Made by a program: the position numbers and the translations under genes. Shown piece after piece: positions 1 through 6,207 of a stretch of 14,140 bases of DNA. Position 1 is the stretch's first letter; each line of letters begins with the position of its first letter. The DNA lies in NCBI GenBank assembly GCA_002340305.1, contig DDLU01000185.1, positions 1-14,140 of the forward strand, written 5' to 3'. The DNA comes from Desulfovibrio sp. UBA2564. Lineage in GTDB: Bacteria > Desulfobacterota > Desulfovibrionia > Desulfovibrionales > Desulfovibrionaceae. The notes below the pieces were generated by a model, which was not told the origin of the DNA, did no database searches, and was given only the letters and a program-made list of their open reading frames with translations.

Positions 1-1100
1 CCGCCATGTGATTCGTAAAGGAAGAGATGAGCGTTGGTTACGCACCGTTCCTATTGGTATCAAGCCGGTTTGGGTTGTTGTCGATGTGCCACGAGTCCAG
101 TGCAGAAAGTGTGGTTGCGTCAGGCGCATCAAGCTCTCCATAGCAGCCCCACGCCGCTGGTATACGCATAAATTCGAACGCTATGTCAGGTCACTGGTCA
201 AGATGATGACAATGCTTGATGTCTCTACTCTGCTTGGAGTCGGTTGGGATGTGGTCAAAGATATCTTCAAGCGAGACCTGAAACATCGATTCGGACAGCC
301 CAAGCTATCGAAATTGAAGTACATTGCAATCGATGAAATAAGCGTACGCAAAGGTCATAAATACCTAACGCTGGTCATGGATTTAAAAAGCGGAGCTGTC
401 GTGTTTGTCGGTGACGGCAAAGGGGCTGACGCTTTGCTGCCTTTTTGGAAAAGGTTGAAACGTAGCCAAGCCGAAATCAAGGCTGTGGCAACGGATCTCA
501 GTCCCGCATATATCGGTGCTGTTCTAAAAAAATTACCGCGTGTTCCTCTGGTTTTTGATCATTTCCACGTGGTGAAACTCATGAACGATAAGCTCACCGA
601 AGTTCGGCGCAAGCTTCATCGGGAGATGAAAGATACGATGGGCAAAGACGTACTGAAAGGCACGCGCTGGCTGCTGTTGAAGAATCCTGAGAATCTGAAC
701 TCGGATAAAGATGAACAGCAGCATCTGGAAGAGGCTCTACGCTTAAACAAACCGCTGGCGACAGCATACTATCTGAAAGAAGACTTGCGTCAGATATGGA
801 GTCAGCCGAGTTTCTAGAGAGTTGGATATCTCGTGCTAGGGCATCTGGCATCGCTCCACTCGAGACCATGGCAAATACGCTGGCAACACATAGCTTCGGG
901 ATACTCGCTTGGTACGATCATCCTATTTCGTCGGGGCCAATGGAAGGCACAAACAACAAGATCAAGACCATGAAGCGGCAGGCATACGGATACCGTGATC
1001 TGGAATTTTTCAAGCTCAGGATCATGGGCATTCATGAAGCGAAGTACGCTCTAGCCGGATGAACCTAAAAAAAGACTTAGGCTTGCGCAAAAAAGCCTCA
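1..1100 (+). mobile_element. 3' part of an ISL3-family insertion sequence
   Basis: The transposase reading frame is already open at the left edge, so the 5' end of the element lies outside the window. The right boundary is not certain. The transposase stop is followed within about 40 bases by a short A-rich stretch containing the inverted arms AGGCT (1079-1083) and AGCCT (1094-1098). After that the base composition changes to AT-rich non-coding sequence, so the terminal inverted repeat probably lies around 1066-1100. Because the left end is missing, neither the matching terminal repeat nor a target duplication can be confirmed. The element is very likely unable to move by itself, because its transposase is frameshifted. 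Confidence 0.75.
2..1062 (+). pseudogene. ISL3-family transposase, 5'-incomplete and frameshifted
   Basis: This is a DDE transposase of the ISL3 family. The frame is open from the first bases (RH before VIRKG), so the GTG at 8 is internal and the true start is upstream. Visible parts are a zinc-ribbon end (CRKCGC), a helix-turn-helix-like segment, and the catalytic acids: the Asp in YIAIDE, the Asp in ATDLSPAY, and the Glu in GPMEGTNNKIK. The first frame stops at 815-817 after LRQIWSQPSF. The rest of the protein (ESAEFLESWIS to the C-terminus) continues in another frame from about 799 to 1062, which separates the third catalytic residue from the first two. ISL3 transposases are single-frame proteins of roughly 400 residues and no slippery heptamer is visible here, so this is a mutation rather than programmed frameshifting. 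A 16-base deletion would explain the shift (see findings). Confidence 0.85.
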
Positions 1101-1140
1101 ATCAATAAATTTTCACTCAAAAAGTTCATACGTTGTGGAA

Positions 1141-1417
1141 CTATTCCCTAATCAATATGTTTGTCAATACAACACCCAATAACTCCCCCAAAATGATTAA
1201 GCAGATGAAGGCTGCACCACATATTAATCAACACAAATTCAAATATTTCTCCCCCCACCACGAGTACCCACACGAGTACACCAATTCTACTAACTTAAAA
1301 AATCAAACAATCCCGATACCATACACCCTTAATTCGATGTCCCCAGCCTCCACCATTTCATCGATTTCATACTGTCCAATACAATTTCACAAAGAACGTT
1401 AAACCCTTGTTATTCAT
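1141..1417 (-). pseudogene. possible relic of a small membrane protein gene
   Basis: On the minus strand one frame reads as protein for about 80 codons (1386 down to the TAG at 1143-1141). It starts with the acidic stretch QYEIDEMVEAGDIELRVYG, continues with a hydrophobic segment (FFKLVELVYSCGYSWW) and ends with a clear transmembrane-like helix (AAFICLIILGELLGVVLTNI). It is interrupted by two TGA codons (1305-1303 and 1230-1228). A different frame upstream, from an ATG at 1417, gives MNNKGLTFFVKLYWTV and then stops at 1369-1367, so a frameshift would join the two. No family is recognised. The opposite-strand frame of 89 codons here is rich in Asn, Pro, Ser and His and looks like its antisense shadow. 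The whole assignment rests on protein-like composition, so confidence is low. Confidence 0.3.
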
Positions 1418-1437
1418 ACGAATAGCAAGTTTTTTTT
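1406..1437 (+). terminator. strong intrinsic terminator
   Basis: The arms CTTGTTATTC (1406-1415) and GAATAGCAAG (1420-1429) pair over ten positions with one G-U wobble around the four-base loop ATAC. They are followed directly by eight T residues (1430-1437). This is a textbook plus-strand terminator, yet no intact plus-strand gene ends just before it. It may have served the IS element or a lost gene. Confidence 0.7.
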
Positions 1438-1467
1438 CGTTTCTTCTACGTTCGTTATAGTTCGCTT

Positions 1468-1489
1468 AACCCCGTTGATGTCCGGGGTT
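1468..1489. other. perfect 7-bp hairpin without a U-tract
   Basis: AACCCCG (1468-1474) and CGGGGTT (1483-1489) are exact reverse complements around an 8-base loop. There is no T-run on either side, so this is not a standard terminator. It lies in a gene-free stretch. It could be a remnant of a mobile-element end or a structured RNA, and its role is unknown. Confidence 0.3.
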
Positions 1490-1598
1490 TGATGTGGGTA
1501 GACGATCAGGTATATCGCAAAGCCCCATCCAATCTAACCGCAAATAGACTTTAACAGCTTGAATTAATAAACTATTGAGCTGGTAAAAGAGTCAGCAA

Positions 1599-1919
1599 AT
1601 GAATCATTACGAAGGGAATATAGAAGATGCGCTCAGCAAACACGACATTGAAGCCGTATGGGAATGGTAAATGAGCGGCGAAAAACAACTAATAAATCTA
1701 TCAAAGCGGAACAAAAAGTTAATCCTTTACTTGAAAAATTGGAAAAGCAATTTAAATAAATGAGCAGCTTAAACAGGAACAAAAGAATCTATGCAGACAG
1801 GGCAAGTATGTATTTCCAAAGAGATAACAGATAAACTGGAGGATCTTTCCAGACATAAAGATATTAACTTCAAGCTATCCATGCCTACAATTTTCCAGTA
1901 CCATACGATTACAACGTAA
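1599..1919 (+). pseudogene. coding-like segment with several frame changes, possible gene relic
   Basis: Short plus-strand pieces look protein-like but lie in different frames. The first runs from the ATG at 1599 to a TAA at 1668-1670 (ends IEAVWEW). A second continues in another frame from about 1667 to a TAA at 1757-1759 (KAEQKVNPLLEKLEKQFK). A third goes from 1762 to 1827 (EQLKQEQKNLCRQGKYVF). A fourth starts at an ATG at 1791 and ends at 1919 (ISKEITDKLEDLSRHKDINF). The second and third pieces are charged and helical with a coiled-coil look. Successive frame changes suggest one small gene broken by indels, but none of the pieces is recognised and chance open frames cannot be excluded. The segment ends about 30 bases before the next gene. 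Confidence 0.2.
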
Positions 1920-1949
1920 ACCTCATTCATCCGCCACCGGAGAATACCC

Positions 1950-3782
1950 ATGGTGCTACCTCCACTACCGGACTTTCACGCACTCGCAGTGTTGGGCTTA
2001 ACAACTGTGGCCTTATTCCTGTTCAGTAGAAGGAAGACTCCACTGGAGACCTCAAGCCTGCTGATTCTCTTGGCCCTGACAGTCGGGTTTGAACTTTTCC
2101 CGTATCAAACCGGCGGCAAAATCTTTCAAGCTGTGGATTTCTTTTACGGCTTCGGTAATGAGGCACTCATTGCGGTATGCGCACTCATGATTGCCGGGCA
2201 AGGAATTTTACGCACAGGTTCGCTGGACCCTCTGGGCCGCCTGCTGGCCCGCGTCTGGAAGAAGAGTCCTTCAATTTCATTTTTACTGACCCTGATTATA
2301 GGCGCATTCATCAGTGCTTTCATAAACAACGTGCCTGTGGTGGTTCTACTGCTCCCGGTTCTTATAAGCGTATCTTTAAAGACTGACTCCCCGGCCTCAT
2401 CCATACTCATGCCCATGGGTTTTTCCACCTTACTCGGCGGAACAGCCACAACTATTGGTACATCCACCAACCTGCTTGTCGTCGCTGTTGCGTCGGAAAT
2501 GGGGTTAAAACGAATAGAAATGTTCGACTTTGTCTTGCCTGCAACCATCGCCGGAGGCATCGGCATTTTTTACCTGTGGCAGATAGCCCCGCGCATCATT
2601 CCGAAAATAGAAATAACCCTGACCGACAGCTCCCCGCGAATCTTTACCGCCCATCTGGAAGTAACAGAAGGCAGCCCCTTAGAAGGAAGCCCCCTTTCAA
2701 GGGCATATGAACTTAGTGACGGTGCCATGAAAGTTTCCGCCATTGAACGCGGCGAAGGTAAACCGATATATCTTCATCCGGGAGCTATTCTACAGGCCGG
2801 GGATCATCTGGTCATAAATGATACCCCGGACCAACTGAAAGAATTTGAAAGGATTCTGCATGGGACTCTGTACCCTGTAGGATCAGTAGTTCCGTATGAT
2901 GCTAAGCATCCTTTTGAAGCTACGGACCAACAGATTGTTGAAATCGTGATCTATCAAGGTTCCCCGCTGAATGGGACTACGTTAAAAAAATATCACTTTA
3001 CAGAACGTACAGGAATGACACCGCTGGCCATTCATCGTTCAGGAAAAAAACTGAAACGCTATTTGGACAAGATCAGTGATATCAAACTGGAACTGGGAGA
3101 CATTCTACTGGTTCAGGGACCCCGGCAGAAAATCTCAGAACTCAAACAAAACACCAAGGTATTGGTGCTGGACTCCACCATGGACCTGCCTTATTCCCGC
3201 AAAGCCCATCTGGCTATGGGCATCATGCTGGGAATAATACTTACTGCGGCGTTCGGGGTACTGCCCATAGCCATCAGCGCAACTTGCGGAGCACTGTTTA
3301 TGATCCTCACCCAATGCATCAACTGGAGAGATGCAACAAGAGCCTTAAACGTACAGGTAATCCTGATTGTCGTGACTAGTTTGGCCCTGGGGAAAGCCAT
3401 GATCATTACGGGTGGCGCGGACTTTCTTGGTAAACTATTTGTATTAATCAGCGGCAATGCCCCGGCAGCGGTATGTATCAGCGGCCTTATGCTGCTTATG
3501 GCAGTCTTTACAAACATCATTTCCAATAATGCGACAGCCGTAATCGGCACTCCCATAGCATTATCAATTGCACAACAACTAAATCTTCAGCCCGAACCAT
3601 TCGTACTTGCAGTACTTTTCGGGGCCAACATGAGCTTTGCCACTCCCATGGCCTACAAAACAAACCTGCTGGTAATGAACGCCGGGGAATATTCATTTAC
3701 GGATTTCTTAAAAGTCGGCACCCCGCTGGTAGTGATAATGTGGATTACCTTATCTATTCTACTGCCAATGATTTATCTCTAG
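1950..3782 (+). CDS. SLC13/DASS-type sodium:anion carrier with two RCK_C domains
   Basis: This is an inner-membrane secondary transporter of 610 residues. The N-terminal half (about 10-215) holds hydrophobic helices and the family signatures INNVPVVVLLLPV (125-137) and LLGGTATTIGTSTNLL (161-176). Two soluble RCK_C (TrkA-C) modules follow at about 232-304 and 325-398. The C-terminal half (about 418-610) repeats the scaffold with NIISNNATAVIGTP (522-535) and a GANMSFATPMAYKTNLL stretch (558-574). This SLC13, RCK_C, RCK_C, SLC13 layout is known for anion/sodium symporters of the YfbS and cyanobacterial sulfate-transporter type. In a marine sulfate reducer sulfate is a plausible substrate, but dicarboxylates, phosphate or other anions cannot be excluded. 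The start is set by GGAGA at 1939-1943, six bases before the ATG. It stands alone, with no obvious terminator behind it. Confidence 0.9.
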   Translation: MVLPPLPDFHALAVLGLTTVALFLFSRRKTPLETSSLLILLALTVGFELFPYQTGGKIFQAVDFFYGFGNEALIAVCALMIAGQGILRTGSLDPLGRLLARVWKKSPSISFLLTLIIGAFISAFINNVPVVVLLLPVLISVSLKTDSPASSILMPMGFSTLLGGTATTIGTSTNLLVVAVASEMGLKRIEMFDFVLPATIAGGIGIFYLWQIAPRIIPKIEITLTDSSPRIFTAHLEVTEGSPLEGSPLSRAYELSDGAMKVSAIERGEGKPIYLHPGAILQAGDHLVINDTPDQLKEFERILHGTLYPVGSVVPYDAKHPFEATDQQIVEIVIYQGSPLNGTTLKKYHFTERTGMTPLAIHRSGKKLKRYLDKISDIKLELGDILLVQGPRQKISELKQNTKVLVLDSTMDLPYSRKAHLAMGIMLGIILTAAFGVLPIAISATCGALFMILTQCINWRDATRALNVQVILIVVTSLALGKAMIITGGADFLGKLFVLISGNAPAAVCISGLMLLMAVFTNIISNNATAVIGTPIALSIAQQLNLQPEPFVLAVLFGANMSFATPMAYKTNLLVMNAGEYSFTDFLKVGTPLVVIMWITLSILLPMIYL

Positions 3783-3895
3783 TGAGAAACCAGCTTTATA
3801 CAAATCTATAATACCCCCATTGACGAAAATGGCTTATATATAAAAACCCAAACTAAAATATTCTAAATTTAACCAAAAACTTATGCGGAGTAATA

Positions 3896-4525
3896 ATGCT
3901 TAAAAAACTTTTCTTTTTTTCAATTCTGATCTTTTCCATCGTCGGCATGAGCGGGTGCGCCGCACACAAAACAGTCCCACCGTCACCGCTGTCATCATTT
4001 AAACCTGCACTTGGAACATTCAATGTGCGCGTTGTGCTCTTTCAACTCAAAGGTAACGGTTCACCTGAACAAGTTGAAACCGGGTCACTGCCCATCGCCA
4101 AAAACATGATTCAAACCCTCGCCGGACTTGGATACAAATACCAGCCGAACGGTGAAGCTGATTACATGATTGAAGCACGCGTAGGTTCCATCTCCCCTAA
4201 AGTAGCTGCACATGGAGCAGAACAAAGAGTCGGTTTCAGTGATTCGTTAAACTATGGACCTAGATTCAGAAGCTATCCGATAATGGTGCGCACATGGTCA
4301 CCCCGAATTGAACAAGCAAAGAGCAGCCCGAACACATGCTTTTTGGTAGCAGAAATGCTTGTGGCAGAAAAGAACAGCCAAGCAGGGAAGGTAATCTATT
4401 CCGGCTCTCCCGACCCTATCGAAGTTCCCTACGAGTTGGGTTGCCCGTTCGCTAAATGCGCTCAGGGCGTGAATCAGGGCATCAGCAATTTCCTGATGAA
4501 ACGTTTTGCCCCCGTTGGCAACTAA
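3896..4525 (+). CDS. secreted lipoprotein, unknown function
   Basis: A protein of 209 residues begins with a lysine-containing N-terminus, a hydrophobic stretch and the lipobox MSGC (Cys21), so it should be exported, lipidated and anchored in a membrane facing the periplasm. The mature part contains LGYKYQPNGEADYMIEARVG, a pattern reminiscent of DUF4136-type lipoproteins, which often have a glycine-rich turn followed by ADY and a beta strand. That family link is only an inference. Three further cysteines (in NTCFL, LGCPF and AKCAQ) could form disulfides. The start is supported by GGAG at 3887-3890, five bases before the ATG. A second small lipoprotein gene begins 31 bases downstream, so the two probably form one transcript that ends at the terminator at 5003-5048. 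Confidence 0.75.
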   Translation: MLKKLFFFSILIFSIVGMSGCAAHKTVPPSPLSSFKPALGTFNVRVVLFQLKGNGSPEQVETGSLPIAKNMIQTLAGLGYKYQPNGEADYMIEARVGSISPKVAAHGAEQRVGFSDSLNYGPRFRSYPIMVRTWSPRIEQAKSSPNTCFLVAEMLVAEKNSQAGKVIYSGSPDPIEVPYELGCPFAKCAQGVNQGISNFLMKRFAPVGN

Positions 4526-4556
4526 TTTCTAAAACTCAATTCCAAAAAGAATAGAC

Positions 4557-4829
4557 ATGAAAAAAATACTTATTCTCGCATTCTTGTTAGTTATGATCAG
4601 TGGATGCTCATCATGGCACAATGACAACTACCCTGATCCGGCTATCGCAAAAACTAAATTCAAAAAAGACAGAAAGCAGTGCGAAGAACGTACCACCGAA
4701 AAACTCCAGATCGGCACCAAAGATCGCTCGAGAACCAACACTACGAATAGCGCACAGTTCTCAGCAAACTACAGCAGAGCTAAGGAATTTGAGAGATGCA
4801 TGCGTGCGCGGGGATGGGTAGAAAAGTAG
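4557..4829 (+). CDS. small secreted lipoprotein with CMRARGW C-terminal motif
   Basis: The 90-residue protein has a short signal peptide ending in the lipobox ISGC (Cys17), so it should be a membrane-anchored periplasmic lipoprotein. The mature part is strongly basic and polar, with Cys42 and Cys81 that could pair. It ends in ERCMRARGWVEK, an ending seen in many small uncharacterised proteobacterial lipoproteins (a C-M-x-x-R-G-W pattern). The ribosome binding site is weak (AAAGAAT upstream), and 31 bases separate it from the preceding lipoprotein gene, so it is probably cotranscribed with it. Another plus-strand frame in the same bases is a shadow. The function is unknown. Confidence 0.7.
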   Translation: MKKILILAFLLVMISGCSSWHNDNYPDPAIAKTKFKKDRKQCEERTTEKLQIGTKDRSRTNTTNSAQFSANYSRAKEFERCMRARGWVEK

Positions 4830-4832
4830 CAG

Positions 4833-4991
4833 TTATCTGTAGTGGGAATAAATCCTTTCAATAGTGCCATCATCAAGCATTCTCTTGATGGCCCTATTAA
4901 ATTTTGGAACAGCCTCTTTCTTGCCGGGGTAAGCACGGAGGAAAGTATTCAGTATACCGCATGCCCCGGTAAGTCTCTGCAACACAATCAT
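4833..4991 (-). pseudogene. C-terminal remnant of a family 3 solute-binding protein
   Basis: A minus-strand frame from the ATG at 4991 to the TAA at 4835-4833 encodes 52 residues ending in KFNRAIKRMLDDGTIERIYS and then HYR. This closely follows the usual end of periplasmic amino-acid-type binding proteins (SBP_bac_3), where a kFN.ai..l..dGt...I...y pattern is typical. A complete protein of this family has about 230-280 residues, so roughly four fifths of the gene is missing. The fragment lies just beyond the terminator of the minus-strand gene at 5063 and has no signal peptide or clear ribosome binding site. It is most likely a relic left by a deletion or insertion. Its stop lies four bases from the end of the plus-strand lipoprotein gene. 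Confidence 0.55.
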
Positions 4992-5002
4992 GTGCAGCAA
5001 AA

Positions 5003-5048
5003 AATAATCCCCTCACAATTATTAATTGCAGGGGGATTATTCTCTTTT
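5003..5048. terminator. bidirectional terminator between convergent genes
   Basis: AATAATCCCC (5003-5012) and GGGGATTATT (5032-5041) form a 10-bp stem. A second small hairpin, CAATT (5016-5020) with AATTG (5024-5028), sits in the loop. On the plus strand the stem is followed by CTCTTTTT, and on the minus strand by six T residues, so it can stop transcription from the lipoprotein pair and from the gene at 5063-5377. Confidence 0.8.
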
Positions 5049-5062
5049 TATAATCTTTATTT

Positions 5063-5377
5063 CTACTTCATACTTCGCTTCGAAGCCTTGAGCGGGTTAA
5101 CCATTTTTGATTTCCCGGCAGTAGCTGTTTTGATAAGATGCTTATTCTCTTCAAACAACTCTACGGTAGCAAAACCGTGATCCTCCAGAAGATTCCAGAA
5201 AGTCCTGCGATCGACTCCGTACCTGTTGATATCAGCCTTCTTTTTATCAACTCTATTTTGTTCAGTCAGGTACAAACCCTTACTGTCTATAGCTAAAAGT
5301 TTCTTTTCGCCGTCAAGTTCAACTTCCTGAATGATCATATCCGAAGTAGTGCCAAATCTGTTTACTCCATCGAGCAT
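5063..5377 (-). CDS. hypothetical protein, 104 residues
   Basis: I do not recognise this protein. It has no signal peptide or membrane segment and is charged throughout, with a lysine-rich tail (KSKMVNPLKASKRSMK) that might bind nucleic acid. A central stretch (VDRRTFWNLLEDHGFATVEL) looks like mixed helix and strand. The minus strand is chosen over the overlapping plus-strand frame for three reasons: a strong ribosome binding site (GGGGGAAG) stands just before the ATG, a promoter-like TTGACA lies upstream, and a T-tracted terminator lies 22 bases after the stop. It appears to be a single-gene transcript. It could be a small regulator or a defence accessory, but nothing in the sequence supports either. 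Confidence 0.65.
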   Translation of the reverse strand: MLDGVNRFGTTSDMIIQEVELDGEKKLLAIDSKGLYLTEQNRVDKKKADINRYGVDRRTFWNLLEDHGFATVELFEENKHLIKTATAGKSKMVNPLKASKRSMK

Positions 5378-5404
5378 AACTTCCCCCTTTGGGTAGATTT
5401 TAAA

Positions 5405-5456
5405 TATTGAAATTGAATATCAATACCAACTACATCTATCCAATCGAATATGTCAA
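5405..5456 (-). promoter_or_regulatory. candidate promoter with overlapping inverted repeat
   Basis: On the minus strand TTGACA (5456-5451) is followed after 16 bases by TGTAGT (5434-5429), a fair sigma-70 promoter. Around the expected start point TATTGA and TCAATA (5405-5410 and 5420-5425) form an inverted repeat that could be a repressor site. It lies about 30 bases before the start of the 104-residue protein gene. Confidence 0.35.
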
Positions 5457-5523
5457 ACCCAAAAATGGAAAATTAGCATAAGGCTCCCCGCCCAATAATC
5501 AATTCAGGGTCGGTTTAACGTGA

Positions 5524-5946
5524 TTAACCTGAAATCCCTGCTGGAGACGAGTATGACACCTCAATTTCACCATCATTACTTCCTGACATCGCGTCCATGA
5601 ATTCATTGAATGCATCCCGACTACCAAGAACTGCACGCTTACCATTCAAATATCCGGGTCTTGTTCCGGGTAAAGGACACCCTTCGGTATCGTCTACTGT
5701 GTTCCCGACATGAATACGTACATACGACCTTCCCGGCACATCTTTGATTGTCCATAACTCGGTGCCCTTTGACGGTGAATATTCAAGTTTCAAGGGATAG
5801 CATCCCGTAGGAATACAAGACACATCACTCATGTTGTCACGCCACGGCTCTTCGAGCGTCCAGCAAATGGATTTGCCATCAACAATTAGTCCACCCAATG
5901 TTGCAGTACTGCCTCTTTCTATTCGAACTAGTTCTACTTTCTTCAT
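5524..5946 (-). CDS. DUF5675 family protein
   Basis: The 140-residue protein matches the DUF5675 pattern known from phages and bacterial chromosomes: a beta-rich start, TLEEPWRDN (about 30-38), IPTGCYPLKLEYSPSKG (45-61), LWTIKDVPGRSYVRIHVGN (64-82), DTEGCPLPG (86-94) and GSRDAFNEFM (108-117). A histidine (H79) followed by a Gly-Cys (C90) resembles the layout of L,D-transpeptidase-like active sites, but that resemblance is my inference and the biochemical role is not established. There is no signal peptide. No phage genes surround it, so it is an isolated acquisition or domestication. Translation starts after AGAGG with six bases of spacing, and this ribosome binding site lies inside a hairpin (see the next feature). 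A few bases separate its stop from an AT-rich intergenic region on the other side. Confidence 0.8.
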   Translation of the reverse strand: MKKVELVRIERGSTATLGGLIVDGKSICWTLEEPWRDNMSDVSCIPTGCYPLKLEYSPSKGTELWTIKDVPGRSYVRIHVGNTVDDTEGCPLPGTRPGYLNGKRAVLGSRDAFNEFMDAMSGSNDGEIEVSYSSPAGISG

Positions 5947-6029
5947 TAGTAACCTCTATTTAAAAAGTTAAAGTCAAACTTGAACAATGAATTCTTCACG
6001 CTCAAGTTCAGCTCAATATTTAAATAGAG
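5947..6029 (-). promoter_or_regulatory. nested hairpin leader that buries the ribosome binding site
   Basis: In the minus-strand leader three arm pairs nest. CTCTATTTAAA and TTTAAATAGAG (6029-6019 with 5964-5954) form an exact 11-bp stem. AACTTGA pairs with TCAAGTT (6008-6002 with 5983-5977, 7 bp). TGAA pairs with TTCA at the tip. The right arm of the outer stem contains AGAG of the AGAGG ribosome binding site, which should make translation of the DUF5675 gene depend on melting or refolding. An RNA thermometer, a protein-bound leader or a translational operator would all fit. The pairing is seen directly; the function is inferred. Confidence 0.5.
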
Positions 6030-6031
6030 AG

Positions 6032-6059
6032 CGGACAGCGCATAGCTTGACAGTGTCCG
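6032..6059. promoter_or_regulatory. inverted repeat CGGACA / TGTCCG
   Basis: CGGACA (6032-6037) and TGTCCG (6054-6059) are exact 6-bp inverted arms with 16 bases between. The right arm overlaps a small palindrome, GACAGTGTC. The repeat lies just upstream of the DUF5675 leader hairpin and has no T-run, so it may be a protein-binding operator or an extension of the leader structure. Confidence 0.25.
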
Positions 6060-6149
6060 ACTTAATTATGCCCGGATAACGTGCCGCCTGTGTAAATTTT
6101 TGAGGATTTTCCGTTTTAACATAGCACGCGACCGGGGGGATGGGGCAAC

Positions 6150-6184
6150 ATAAAAGCCCGGCATTTCCTTAAGAAATACCGGGC
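6150..6184 (-). terminator. intrinsic terminator of the nitroreductase gene
   Basis: On the minus strand GCCCGGTATTTC (from 6184) pairs with GGAAATGCCGGGC (to 6156) in a long stem with a TTAA loop and one mismatch, followed by TTTTATGTT. It lies about 25 bases past the stop of the ferredoxin-nitroreductase gene. Confidence 0.8.
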
Positions 6185-6207
6185 CTCCAAGTTAAAATCC
6201 ATCTGAA

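Noticed and set aside
780..830. Programmed frameshifting in the transposase
   Set aside because: No slippery heptamer or downstream structure is visible at the shift, and ISL3 transposases are normally single frames.
1228..1305. Selenocysteine or UGA-as-Trp decoding in the membrane protein frame
   Set aside because: The other genes use UGA and the other stops normally, there is no obvious selenocysteine insertion hairpin, and a frameshift is also needed, so a pseudogene is simpler.
1133..1402. 89-codon plus-strand frame
   Set aside because: It is rich in Asn, Pro, Ser and His, has no ribosome binding site and mirrors the minus-strand membrane protein relic. The nearby terminator alone does not make it a gene.
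2144..2566. 140-codon minus-strand frame
   Set aside because: It is antisense to the well-supported SLC13 carrier and has no recognisable domain.
4842..5180. 112-codon plus-strand frame
   Set aside because: It crosses a strong bidirectional terminator and is antisense to the binding-protein scrap and the end of the 104-residue gene.
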